From Armatimonadota bacterium (lineage in GTDB: Bacteria > Armatimonadota > Zipacnadia > JAUWAU01): a stretch of 64,000 nucleotides of DNA. A model generated the notes under the pieces. The model made no database searches and was not told the origin of the DNA. It saw only the letters and a list, made by a program, of their open reading frames with translations. Below are positions 5,993 through 15,064 of the stretch, one piece after another (the stretch's first letter is position 1; every line of letters starts with the position of its first letter). Where the stretch lies: positions 1-64,000 of the forward strand of contig JAUWAU010000023.1 in assembly GCA_030601885.1 (NCBI GenBank), read 5' to 3'. The translations under genes were made by a program, and so were the position numbers.

Positions 5993-8644
5993 TCATCTCT
6001 GCGGTTGCGCCGGGCCGGACAGATCGTATGCAACGTGACCGACCAGCGCATCAGCCTCGCTCCCGATGGCGCCTTCGCCCCATTGGATGTGCGGCTCCTT
6101 GGGCGCGGCATACGCACCGGGCCTGACGCCGAGGAGCTCTCCGTCGCGATAGATCTGAACGACGCCATCCTCGCGCACGGCCATGCGATAGATGTGCATG
6201 GCGGACGAGTTGTCCAGCCCCTCGGCCAGGGGGATGAAATTGTCGTCGTGCCAGTACACGCCGGTGGCGGTAATCGTGATGAAGTAGCGACCGTTCGCGC
6301 CGTTATGCGCCTCGAAGTCGATGCCTCGATGCTCTGACGTGCTCTTGAGGACCTGCAGCTTGATCTCCACCGTGAAGCCTTTCTCCGCATCGACGGCGGC
6401 AAAGCCGTGGGACCCATCGCTCTTCCAACGAACTCGCTGCTCGGCGCCTGTGTCGATCTTCATGACGCCGGGCGCCGGAAAGCTCACAGCGTCGGCCTCG
6501 CGAACCCCGGCGCCGGTGAAGCTCCATGGCGGGTTCGCTCTGCTGGGCACCTCGGACCGCTTGCAGACGGTGGCCAGTTCGCCCTTGACCGGCAGTGAGC
6601 GCGCCGTTGGCGGAGGTGGGGGAGGAGGGGCGGGAGGCGGTGGCGTCCTGAGCCAGGCCAGGTTGAAGGCGTAGTGCTGTCGGCTGCTGATGAGCTGAAT
6701 GACGCCGTCGGGCGTCTGGCACACGGACAGGTAACCTCGGGGCTCGGCGGTGCTGGCGCTCATGGTGAAGGGGCGCCCGTCCGTCGTCTCCACTTCGCGG
6801 CCCGGACCGTCGTCGCTGATCAGACGCCGAACGGGCCACGTCTCACCTTCGTCGAAGGACAAGGCTCCGAACAGCCCAGCAACGGTACGCTCAGTGCCCG
6901 AGGCGTCGGTGATGGTGATCTTCTTGGCGAATGATGCGAAGAAGAGCGGCCCTTCGTTGAGCCTGGTCAGGACCAGCCGCTGCCCGCCGCTGATGGGCGG
7001 GAAGACGCTGGCGCTGTACGTCCACGTCTCGCCCATGTCGCCGGAGATGCTCTTTGGCATCATGCCGTCGATGTTGTCCCCGCGGCCGAATGCCATCAGG
7101 CGGTCGTCCTTGAGCTGGACAACGCCTGCGTGAATGCCGGCCGCCTTGCCGCCGGCATCGGCCCAGCTTTGCCCGTTGTCGCGGCTGACGTGAACGGCGG
7201 TGCCGCCATATCCTCCCGTCACCGCATCACACGGCAGGATGATGAACCCCTCCCGCGTGCGAAACACGGATTCCACCGGCATGTGTCGCAGCTCGTGTTC
7301 CGGGTTTATCAGGCGCGCTCGCGACCAGGTGACGCCGTTATCCTTGGAGGTGCGCATTATGGTCGCCAGGCTTCCCCAAGTGGCGGCGGCGGAGAGGCCG
7401 GTGAACTGATAGATGGTATCTTCGCCGTCGAACCACAGGGCGGGTGCGTGGTCGTTGCGGTCGGGCGCGTCCCAGAATGGGGAAGCGGGATCCCACTCCT
7501 CCTGTCCGTAGCGCAGGCGACTGGCCAGTATCCCCAGCTCCCGCCCTGGCTCTTCCACGCAGGTGTACCAGATCGCCAGCAGGTCGCCGTTGGGGCACTG
7601 CACCAGAGCCGGATCGTGGTTGTGCCGCGAGAACATTGGGCCGTTGGAGTCCGGCGGGATGTTCACGTACCTGCGGGGCCCCCTGAAGTATGGCTTGCTC
7701 GGATCAGGCGTCTTCGCGAGACTGCGCCGTGCCCGCTGCTTCACGCGGCGCTGGTACAGCTCGCGGGATGCCACCGGCAGCGGCTTGGTCTTCGGCATCG
7801 TGCCGAGGACCACACGAAAGCCGATCAGCCAGCTCTTGTCTTCCGGCAGCGTGCCCATGCGGTTGGCCGAGCGCAGGTAGTAGATCTCGGTGGAATGACT
7901 CCCCCCGCGAGCAACGCGGAAATCGCCATCCGCGCGGCCAAGCGGATCGGTCTGTCTGTCAGGCTCGTACGGGCCGTACCAGTCGCAGCACCACTCCTCG
8001 ACATTCCCGTGCATGTCGTGTAGCCCCCAGGCGTTTGACGGCGTCTGGCCGACTGTCAGCGGCACCACCTCAGCCTCCCTCCCGCTGCGTCTCTCATCGG
8101 GAAACCAACTGACCTTGACGTTCTTGTGGAAGGCGTCCGGAAGCATGTCGCCGGTGTGGAAGGGCGTCGTCGTTCCTGCGCGGCAGGCGTACTCCCACTC
8201 CGCCTCCGTCGGCAAGCGATAGGGCAGCCCCTCCTTATTCGAGAGCCACTCGCAGAAGCGCACCGCGTCGTGCCAGCTCACAAACACGACGGCTTCGTCG
8301 TCGTTCTTCGAGAATCCGAGCTTGCCCCGAAGCCTGCGATGCTCCGCGTCGAACTGGTCGTACTGGGCGTTGGTCACCTCGTACACGCCCATGTAGAAGG
8401 GCTTGCTGATCGTGACCTCGTGCACCGGTCTCTCGTCGAAGTCGCCCTCGAGGCGGTGCGGCTTGCCGGCCACCTCGTCAGGCAGTGGCGTCTCCCCGAC
8501 GCCCATCATGAAGCTGCCGGGCTCGATTCTCACAAGCCGCATGCCCAGCGAGTTGGTGTAGTCTTTGCCTTTGGGCCGTTCGGCGCCGGATGCAGCGAGC
8601 GCGCATCCGAGGACAAGAGCAGTTCCGGCTATCCAGTAGGTCAT
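5993..8644 (-). CDS. exported FGE-like + sialidase-like + concanavalin-like protein
   Basis: 883 aa. The start is the second of two adjacent ATGs (8642-8644), 6 nt after GGGAG. Order: signal peptide (TYWIAGTALVLGCALAASGA); FGE/SUMF1-type domain at about 30-285 (SFMMGVGE, YEVTNAQYD, RLPTEAEWEYACRAGT, MHGNVEEWCCDW, RSANR ... GFRVV); sialidase/BNR-type propeller at about 330-660 (DPALVQCPNGDLLAIWYT, SKDNGVTWS, SRDNGQSW, SFDEGETW Asp boxes); a proline-only linker PPPPAPPPPPPP; and a C-terminal LamG-like jelly roll. The FGE catalytic cysteines are absent (GGSHSTEIYYLRSANR), so this domain probably binds rather than makes formylglycine. It is a close paralogue of the next gene. Confidence 0.85.
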   Translation of the reverse strand: MTYWIAGTALVLGCALAASGAERPKGKDYTNSLGMRLVRIEPGSFMMGVGETPLPDEVAGKPHRLEGDFDERPVHEVTISKPFYMGVYEVTNAQYDQFDAEHRRLRGKLGFSKNDDEAVVFVSWHDAVRFCEWLSNKEGLPYRLPTEAEWEYACRAGTTTPFHTGDMLPDAFHKNVKVSWFPDERRSGREAEVVPLTVGQTPSNAWGLHDMHGNVEEWCCDWYGPYEPDRQTDPLGRADGDFRVARGGSHSTEIYYLRSANRMGTLPEDKSWLIGFRVVLGTMPKTKPLPVASRELYQRRVKQRARRSLAKTPDPSKPYFRGPRRYVNIPPDSNGPMFSRHNHDPALVQCPNGDLLAIWYTCVEEPGRELGILASRLRYGQEEWDPASPFWDAPDRNDHAPALWFDGEDTIYQFTGLSAAATWGSLATIMRTSKDNGVTWSRARLINPEHELRHMPVESVFRTREGFIILPCDAVTGGYGGTAVHVSRDNGQSWADAGGKAAGIHAGVVQLKDDRLMAFGRGDNIDGMMPKSISGDMGETWTYSASVFPPISGGQRLVLTRLNEGPLFFASFAKKITITDASGTERTVAGLFGALSFDEGETWPVRRLISDDGPGREVETTDGRPFTMSASTAEPRGYLSVCQTPDGVIQLISSRQHYAFNLAWLRTPPPPAPPPPPPPTARSLPVKGELATVCKRSEVPSRANPPWSFTGAGVREADAVSFPAPGVMKIDTGAEQRVRWKSDGSHGFAAVDAEKGFTVEIKLQVLKSTSEHRGIDFEAHNGANGRYFITITATGVYWHDDNFIPLAEGLDNSSAMHIYRMAVREDGVVQIYRDGELLGVRPGAYAAPKEPHIQWGEGAIGSEADALVGHVAYDLSGPAQPQR

Positions 8645-8699
8645 CATCAGCTCCCTGCGAGTGCCGACCCGGAGATGGCGACACCGGATGATCTCAGGT

Positions 8700-11588
8700 T
8701 CACTCGGCCAGGCGGCCATCGGCGAATTCCCTCCGGCTCAAGATCCGCCCGGACCTGTCCCATCGTGTCGCCGTACCCACACATTTTCCGTCGCGCCACG
8801 TTGACTGCGACTTCTTCTGGCCGTTGGGCCACCATTGCATCCACACGCTCGTTCCACGCTTGCGGTGTTGCCAGCTCCATCGCTTCGTCCCGTCGCTGCC
8901 CCAGTAGGTCTCGGTGCCCACCTTGTGCCCATCGCGGTACGTCGCTTCCCAGTGCCTTCGCCCATTCTCGTAGTACCAGGTCTCCCTTCCATCGAGAAGG
9001 TAGCGCCCGTCGCGGCCAATTTCGGCGCGCCAGGCCGCCCTGATCGTGCCGTTGGGATATTCTTCCTGCTGCTTCAATACGCGCCGTACCTTGCCGGCGC
9101 CACGCGTGACGCGCGTCCCTTGGTCCGACTCATTGTCGTCCGCCAGAATCCACGCTTCGTTCATCTCGAAATGCAGCGCGGGGTGATTCATGGAGGTTAC
9201 CAGGTGAATGACGCTGTTGGGCGCTTGGCGTGCCGCCGAGTAGCCGATGGTGGCGGCCTCATGTCGAGGCGATTCGTGGGGCAGGGCGCCGGGCAGCTTC
9301 TTGATGCGCCAAGTCTCGCCCTCGTCATCCGACAGCGCAACGAACGCGCCTCGCTCGGTGATGCCTTCAGGTTGATGTCCGTCGCGGTGTTGAAAATCGC
9401 TGGCAAAGAACAGCCGGCCGCTGGCGAGCCGGATGACGCTCGGCCGCTGGTTGCTGCCCAGCGCCGCAAAGGGGGTATTGGTTACGCCCCATGTCCTGGC
9501 GCCGTCGCGGGAGATGGATCTCGGCATGAACCCATCGATGTCGGTGTTCTTTCCTCCCATGCCGAGAATAGTGCCGTCTTTCCGCATGACCAAGCTCGTG
9601 TGCCGCCCGGTCGTTCTCCCGCCGGTGTCGAACCACGTCTTGCCGTTGTCGCGGCTCGCCCAGAGCAGCGATGAGTCGCCCTCCGCGTCGGAGGACACGT
9701 ACATAGTTCCGTCCGCCCCACGGAATGCGCTGTTGATGGGCTGCGGGGAGTAGCTGCCGCTCATGCCCGTCAGAATGGGGAACTTGATCGCGTCCCAGGT
9801 CGCACCGCTGTCCCTCGATGAGCACCATCTGAACGGGACCCCTTGCAGCCCCGGGCCGCCCCAGAACAGATGCAGCGTGCCGTTGTCGTTCCACAGCAGC
9901 GGGGCGTGGTCGTTCACATCGGGGATATCGAGTAGCAGGCTCGGCATATCCCATTGGTCACTGCCGCAGCGCAGGCGCAGTGCCATCAAGGCTACATCGG
10001 GCGAGTACTCTCCGACCGAAGTGTAGTAAACGGCCAGCACGTCTCCGTTGGGGCAGACCTCGAGAGCCGGGCAGTGGTTGTGTCCCAGGAAGGCCGGGTG
10101 CAGCCCTGCCGCCTCGATCACATCCGCCGAGACATTCTCTGGCGGGACGGGAAGCAGATAGCGCCTCCGGAAGTACGGCTTGTCGCGATCCGGCGCCTGT
10201 TCCGCGTGCGCGGTGCTCTGCTTGACGCATTGCTGCACGAACGGGCGCTCGCAGGATACGGGCTTGGTGCCGGGCATGGCAGCCTGCACAACGCGGAAGC
10301 CGATTGAGTGCGTGGTGAGGCGTTGTCCCTCGGCGCCGGCGGCGTCCGCCTCGGCGGCGCGTGCGTATTCGGCGCTGTGGTAGAGCGCATCAGGGGGTAC
10401 GAGTTCCATCCTCTGTCCCGGCCACCGCCAGAACAGGTGCAGGTGCGCCGTGCCGCCATTCTGGAAGAACTCCAGAAGCAGCGGATACTTGCGCCCCTTC
10501 ACCATGTTCAGCCTGCCCGACCGGAATTCCCCTTTGCCCCAACCGTCGATAACGGTCTCACTGGCAATGATCAGACGCAGGCCGTCGTCGGCGTCGGCCC
10601 GGAACTCCACGTCGCCCGTATACGGGGCCTCGACAAGCCCGCGCCACCGCGCTGACCACCTCTTCCCACGCGTCCCGCCCCAGTCTGCGTGGATCTGGTG
10701 CATGAGAACTACTTCGAGCGGCCTCGTCAGATCGGCTTCGCGGAAGACGGCGCCGACGAGTCCCGGTGCCAACTTGCCGGCAGCGAGAGCGGTGTGCTCC
10801 GCTCCTGGCCCAAGCGGCACACCCGGACAGTCGGGCGGGAGTCCCGCGCGGTTGGCCGAGCGCCTGTAGTAGAGGCTCTCGGCGTCTTGCAGCCCTCCTC
10901 CCCGAACTACTCGCGCGATGCCGCGTTCGGGCCCCACCGGGTCCACCCGATCGGCGTCCGGATACATTCCATGCCAATCCAGACACCACTCGGGCACGCC
11001 CGTGTGCATGTTCTGCAGTCCCCACGGATTGGCTGCGCCGTGCTCCGGTGGGCGGTCGCCCGAGGAGAACAGCGTCTTCGTGCCGGCCCTACACGCGTAC
11101 TCCCATTCGGCCTCCGTCGGCAAACGGTACGGCTTCCCCTCTTTCTCGCTGAGCCACTGGCAGAAGGCCACCGCATCGTGCCAGGTCACACCTGCGACAA
11201 AGGGCCCATCCTGTGCCGAGCCGTTGTAGCCCGGGCGAAACTTACGAAACTGCTCCACGGTGATCTCGGTTGCCGACATATAGAACGCCTGGCTGATGGT
11301 CACTTTGTGAGCCGGACGCTCATCCCAGTCCCCCTCCGGGAGATGCGAAGGGCCCTTCAGCTTCTCGGGCGGCGTGGGGTTCTGATTGCCCATGAAAAAG
11401 GCGCCGGGCTCGACCCTCACCAGGCGCATCCCGATGGAGTTGGTGTCTTCCTTGCCCGTCGGCGTCTGTGCTTTCGCGCCGTTTGCTGAAAGGATCATCG
11501 CCAAGAGGCAGATCGCCATTCCGCTGATGAGGCGGCGCGCCGGGTGCACTCTGAAGGAGGATCCCGGTGACCTTCGTCGTCGTTTCAC
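8700..11588 (-). CDS. exported FGE-like protein with inserted PA14, sialidase-like propeller and MORN-like tail
   Basis: 962 aa. GTG start at 11586-11588, 9 nt after GAGGT; signal peptide about 20-40 (MAICLLAMILSANGAKA). FGE-like part 1 spans about 48-255 (GAFFMGNQ, RLPTEAEWEYACRAGT, VPEWCLDW, YYRRSANR). A PA14 domain follows at about 275-405 (GLVGAVFREADL, YTGDVEFRADADDGLRLII, FFQNGGTAHLHLFW). Only then comes the FGE closing strand HSIGFRVVQ (about 427-435). The sialidase-like propeller covers about 480-790 (SRDSGATWD, SRDNGKTWFD, SDDEGETW), and the tail is a run of MORN/YwqK-type repeats (YYENGRRHWEATYRDG, WWPNGQKKSQSTWRDG). No FGE catalytic cysteines are seen. It lies 55 nt upstream of its paralogue, in the same operon. 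Confidence 0.85.
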   Translation of the reverse strand: MKRRRRSPGSSFRVHPARRLISGMAICLLAMILSANGAKAQTPTGKEDTNSIGMRLVRVEPGAFFMGNQNPTPPEKLKGPSHLPEGDWDERPAHKVTISQAFYMSATEITVEQFRKFRPGYNGSAQDGPFVAGVTWHDAVAFCQWLSEKEGKPYRLPTEAEWEYACRAGTKTLFSSGDRPPEHGAANPWGLQNMHTGVPEWCLDWHGMYPDADRVDPVGPERGIARVVRGGGLQDAESLYYRRSANRAGLPPDCPGVPLGPGAEHTALAAGKLAPGLVGAVFREADLTRPLEVVLMHQIHADWGGTRGKRWSARWRGLVEAPYTGDVEFRADADDGLRLIIASETVIDGWGKGEFRSGRLNMVKGRKYPLLLEFFQNGGTAHLHLFWRWPGQRMELVPPDALYHSAEYARAAEADAAGAEGQRLTTHSIGFRVVQAAMPGTKPVSCERPFVQQCVKQSTAHAEQAPDRDKPYFRRRYLLPVPPENVSADVIEAAGLHPAFLGHNHCPALEVCPNGDVLAVYYTSVGEYSPDVALMALRLRCGSDQWDMPSLLLDIPDVNDHAPLLWNDNGTLHLFWGGPGLQGVPFRWCSSRDSGATWDAIKFPILTGMSGSYSPQPINSAFRGADGTMYVSSDAEGDSSLLWASRDNGKTWFDTGGRTTGRHTSLVMRKDGTILGMGGKNTDIDGFMPRSISRDGARTWGVTNTPFAALGSNQRPSVIRLASGRLFFASDFQHRDGHQPEGITERGAFVALSDDEGETWRIKKLPGALPHESPRHEAATIGYSAARQAPNSVIHLVTSMNHPALHFEMNEAWILADDNESDQGTRVTRGAGKVRRVLKQQEEYPNGTIRAAWRAEIGRDGRYLLDGRETWYYENGRRHWEATYRDGHKVGTETYWGSDGTKRWSWQHRKRGTSVWMQWWPNGQKKSQSTWRDGKCVGTATRWDRSGRILSRREFADGRLAE

Positions 11589-11674
11589 GCGAACTACCTC
11601 TTTCAGCGCTGAACTGATCTGGCGCGTACGAAGCGCCGTGATACCGCCACCTGCCGAAGACGCCTCGTCCTGAC

Positions 11675-12796
11675 CTATGTGGCCTGGCCGTTAGCGCCTG
11701 TCGAAGCCTCCGATAGCTGCTTACACAGTTCGACTACATGCAGCACCCGATCATCCGGCGTATCCCATTCGATGTCGGCAAAGACGATGTCACATGGCGC
11801 GTACTCTCGCGCGATGCGCCCGAGGTCCTCTCTGATCTCGACAAGCGTCTTGCGTGCCAGGTCCGTCGGTGTGTACATGAGGGCCCGGCGAGCATCGGGG
11901 AACAGTTTCTTTGCCATGAGGAGGTCTGAGTCCAGACCCATATCGATGTAAGCGACGTTCGGTATGGCGGCGTAATGCGGATTGTACGGGTCTGCGTTCC
12001 ACGCGCAGTTGTGGATTCCTATCAGACCAAACGCCTCAGCCGTCTGGCGATCGAATGGGAGCAGGAAATCACGGTACTGTTCCGACGAGACCATGTTGAC
12101 GAGGCAATTGCTCACCGTGAAATGCCGAACGTCCACGCCGCTGTCACGCTGCCGCGCGTACAGCCTTTGAGCGCCGTCGATCATCGTCGCGGTGACACAT
12201 TCGAACACATGCCTGGCTCGTGCCGGCTCGAGAGCCATGTCAGCGAAGATGTCCTCTCCCCGCAGGCGATATGCAGTGTTGAGCACCCCCTGCCAGTTGA
12301 TGAAGCCCTCGATGCGTCCGTTTGCACGAGCGATCCATTCGATCTGCTGCATCAAAGCGCCGAAGAACGGGTCGGAATCGAGGTCGGGAGGCTCCAGGAC
12401 AGCCACATCCTCCGCCGACAGGTATTGGTGCGCTGAGCTCGGCCAGTTGTCCGCTGAGTACTGGATTGGGATGCCGTATATGGCCGGCACACAACACGCG
12501 CCCAAGGTGCCCGTCAGCACGTCCGTCGGCTCATCGGGGTCGTCGATCCATCCGATATTCGCGCCGCCGAAGCGTCTCTTCAGCTCCCGGCCCATGGACA
12601 CTATCGTATCGCGACGATAGGCCGGATCCGTATGCCAGCGCTCGCCGAAGTCTATGCCCAGGGCCTCATGATACCACTTCGGCGTGAAACCGATCTCCGG
12701 GCGGAGAAAGGCTTCATCCCCACGTGCCGGTCTCCGAGTGGCGGGAGCACTCGGTGCGATGTAGCTGACGAGTTGTCGTGCTTCGCCAACCGCCAT
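11675..12796 (-). CDS. uroporphyrinogen decarboxylase (URO-D) family protein
   Basis: 373 aa TIM-barrel protein. The N-terminal signature FLRPEIGFTPKWY, then DFGERWHTDPAYRRDTI, is that of the URO-D-like branch common in uncultured heterotrophs. Further marks are NIGWIDDP, CCVPAIYGIPIQYSADNWP, IHNCAWNADPYN and DIVFADIEWDTPDDRV. These proteins often act in corrinoid-dependent methyl transfer or unknown reactions rather than heme synthesis. The start is uncertain: ATG at 12794-12796 (MAVGEARQLVSY) suits the family length but has no good SD, and an upstream ATG at 12856 is possible. It is divergent from the nitrilase gene, with about 190 nt between starts. Confidence 0.75.
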   Translation of the reverse strand: MAVGEARQLVSYIAPSAPATRRPARGDEAFLRPEIGFTPKWYHEALGIDFGERWHTDPAYRRDTIVSMGRELKRRFGGANIGWIDDPDEPTDVLTGTLGACCVPAIYGIPIQYSADNWPSSAHQYLSAEDVAVLEPPDLDSDPFFGALMQQIEWIARANGRIEGFINWQGVLNTAYRLRGEDIFADMALEPARARHVFECVTATMIDGAQRLYARQRDSGVDVRHFTVSNCLVNMVSSEQYRDFLLPFDRQTAEAFGLIGIHNCAWNADPYNPHYAAIPNVAYIDMGLDSDLLMAKKLFPDARRALMYTPTDLARKTLVEIREDLGRIAREYAPCDIVFADIEWDTPDDRVLHVVELCKQLSEASTGANGQAT

Positions 12797-12988
12797 CTGG
12801 AGGCACGTTCCTGGAGGGCACTTCGCTCGCGATCTCCCGGCGCCGCTGTTCGGCATCGCCGAGTGCAGCACCTGCCACGGCAATGGCTCCGCGAACGCCC
12901 GTCGTCGTTGTAAAACAGGAATGGGAGACAGAGTAGTCGAATGCGAGTTTGCAGTTGCACGTCGCGTCCGAGGAGAGGTCACATTCCC

Positions 12989-13888
12989 ATGAGAATAGCT
13001 GCATATCAAGGCCCCTGCGTACCGGGCGATCTCAAGGCCAACACGCGCAGGACGCTTCAGGTCTATGAACGGGCCGCATCCGACCGCGTCGATTTCCTGG
13101 CTATGCCGGAGACGTTTCTGTCGGGCTATGGTGCGCGGGCGCACGTCGAGAGGGCGGCAGTCGCGGCCGACGGGCCGGAGCTGAAGCCGCTGCATGATGC
13201 CACGCGCAATGCCGGGACGGTGCTCCTGGTCGGCTTCTCCGAGCGGCGTGGGGATAAGCTCTTCAACTCTGTCGCGGTGATCCACGATGGCGAGCTGCTC
13301 GGCGTCTACGCCAAAACGATGCTGACCAACGGCGACAGCAAGCAGATGGGATTCTCGTGGGACGCCGAGCTGCCCGTGTTCGAGGCCAAGGGCATCGTCT
13401 TTGGCGTGCAGATCTGCGCGGACACCAGTTACGCCGAGCCCTCACGGGTGCTCGCGCTCAAGGGGGCCACGCTGATCTTCACGCCGCATTTCAACCACAT
13501 GGTGTACGAGAATATCGAGGATCATCGCCAGCGCGTGCGCAACAACCACATCGCCATCGCGGTGCGCAACGAAGTCTACGTGGCGAAGGCCAATTCGCTG
13601 GTCGCAGAGGTCGTCGAGAAGGCCGGCTACGGCGACTCGTACATCCTGGATCACCGGGGGGTCGTGCTCGTCGAGTCAGGGCTGTTCGTTGAGGGGATCA
13701 TCGGGGTGGACGTGCCGGATGAGGACCTGAAGCCGCGCCGCCGCCGCTTCCACCGTGTGCCGCCAGAGGTGCGCGCCCAGTTGACTGAGGAGGCGTACGA
13801 GTGGTCGGGGCCGCCACACAGAGGCACGCTCTCCACCGATTTCAACGCATGGCGTCTGACGCAGAATCTGCCAGGCGCCTCAGGGTGA
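12989..13888 (+). CDS. nitrilase-family carbon-nitrogen hydrolase
   Basis: 299 aa. The catalytic triad of the superfamily is visible: Glu41 in AMPETFLSGYG, Lys109 in VYAKTML and Cys143 in VQICADTSYAEP. The start MRIAAYQGP at ATG 12989 is the classic first strand of the fold. These cytoplasmic enzymes hydrolyse amides, nitriles or carbamoyl compounds; the substrate cannot be read, but the fairly short length and SGYGARAH loop suggest an aliphatic amidase or N-carbamoyl hydrolase type. Its last 47 bp overlap the end of the convergent AGE-epimerase gene, which probably means no terminator lies between them. Confidence 0.85.
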   Translation: MRIAAYQGPCVPGDLKANTRRTLQVYERAASDRVDFLAMPETFLSGYGARAHVERAAVAADGPELKPLHDATRNAGTVLLVGFSERRGDKLFNSVAVIHDGELLGVYAKTMLTNGDSKQMGFSWDAELPVFEAKGIVFGVQICADTSYAEPSRVLALKGATLIFTPHFNHMVYENIEDHRQRVRNNHIAIAVRNEVYVAKANSLVAEVVEKAGYGDSYILDHRGVVLVESGLFVEGIIGVDVPDEDLKPRRRRFHRVPPEVRAQLTEEAYEWSGPPHRGTLSTDFNAWRLTQNLPGASG

Positions 13889-15044
13889 CGATCGAGTAGA
13901 TCAGCGTACGGGGAAGATGGAAGGGGTCTTTCACTGCCAGGTCCTTAAGGACGACCGGGATGGGATTCCCCTTGCGGTCCAGGTTCTGGTGCCAGTCGCC
14001 GTGCTCGCGGTTGGGGAACCGGTCGAAGACGTAGTCATGCACGCGCCGGTACCAGTCCATGCACCACGACTGGCGCGACACCTCGTAGGCACGCAGCAGC
14101 GCGTAGAGCGCCTCGGTATGCGGCCACCAGCACTTCGCGTCCGGTTGGTGCCAAGCCGGCGTGCCGCCCCCAGTGTGACACGCGAGGAAGATCCCCCCGT
14201 ACTCGTCGTCCCAGCCCTTCTCCAGGTGCCACCGAATCGCCTCGATGGCCAGGTCAATGCGATCCTGGCGCTGATGATGCCGATAGATGCGCTCCATGAA
14301 CCACATGCTCTCGATGGCGTGGCCGGGGATGAAGGTCTTCCCGGCGTCGCTGTCCGCCAATCCCCCGCCCGGCAGCACGAGCTCGTAGAGCAGCTTATGC
14401 TCCGGCTTCAGGTGCTGCGTCATCACGATCTCGGCCAGCTCCAGCCCCCGGTCGGTGATCTCCTGGTTGCCGGTTAGCACCCCCAGTTCGTGATACGTGA
14501 GGGCGAAGATCATTGACGGCCCGTGCGATTGCAGCTTCTCGGGGATAGGAAGTGGCTCCGTGGGGAGAGTGGTATGATCGCGCAGCAGTGGACTGGTTCT
14601 CTCATAGGCTTCCTGGGCGATCTCAATAGCTCGCCCGTTGCCGGTGGCGCGCGCGTACTCCGTTAGCCCATACATGATGAACGCATCTACGTAGATGCTC
14701 TTCGGCGGCTCGGCAACGCTCCCGTCTTGGCGCAGGCAGAACGCCCAGGCGCCGTCGGCATCTCGCCCGTGGCTCATCACGAAGTCCGCGATGTTGTGGG
14801 CGATCCTTAGCCACTCAGGACTCTGATCGAAATGGTTGTACAGCGCCGAGAAAGTCCATAGGGCACGCCCCTGGGACCACATGTACTTGTCGGTGGACTG
14901 CACGGTGCCATCGTCGGCAACGCAGTTGTTGATGCCGCCATGCTCCCAGTCAATGCAGTGGGTCGTCCAAAAGGGCATCACCTGATCGCGAAGGTGATCC
15001 TCGTAGAAGGACAGCAGTTGATCGAAATCCATGGGTGCACTCAT
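13842..15044 (-). CDS. N-acylglucosamine 2-epimerase (AGE) family protein
   Basis: 400 aa (alpha/alpha)6-barrel protein of usual family length. Conserved segments: DWEHGGINNCVADDG, KYMWSQGRALWTFSALYN, the His-bearing FIPGHAIESMWFMERIYRHH, DDEYGGIF and WWPHTEALYALLRAYE. The two His residues in PGHAIE and WPHTEA match the catalytic pair of AGE / cellobiose 2-epimerases. It would epimerise or isomerise a sugar such as GlcNAc/ManNAc, mannose/fructose or a disaccharide; which one is not determined. ATG 15044 follows GAGGT. Its stop is 20 nt from the next upstream gene on the same strand (enolase-superfamily enzyme), suggesting an operon for sugar processing. Confidence 0.88.
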   Translation of the reverse strand: MSAPMDFDQLLSFYEDHLRDQVMPFWTTHCIDWEHGGINNCVADDGTVQSTDKYMWSQGRALWTFSALYNHFDQSPEWLRIAHNIADFVMSHGRDADGAWAFCLRQDGSVAEPPKSIYVDAFIMYGLTEYARATGNGRAIEIAQEAYERTSPLLRDHTTLPTEPLPIPEKLQSHGPSMIFALTYHELGVLTGNQEITDRGLELAEIVMTQHLKPEHKLLYELVLPGGGLADSDAGKTFIPGHAIESMWFMERIYRHHQRQDRIDLAIEAIRWHLEKGWDDEYGGIFLACHTGGGTPAWHQPDAKCWWPHTEALYALLRAYEVSRQSWCMDWYRRVHDYVFDRFPNREHGDWHQNLDRKGNPIPVVLKDLAVKDPFHLPRTLIYSIVTLRRLADSASDAMR

Positions 15045-15064
15045 CGGTACCTCAGCCCGTTGCG

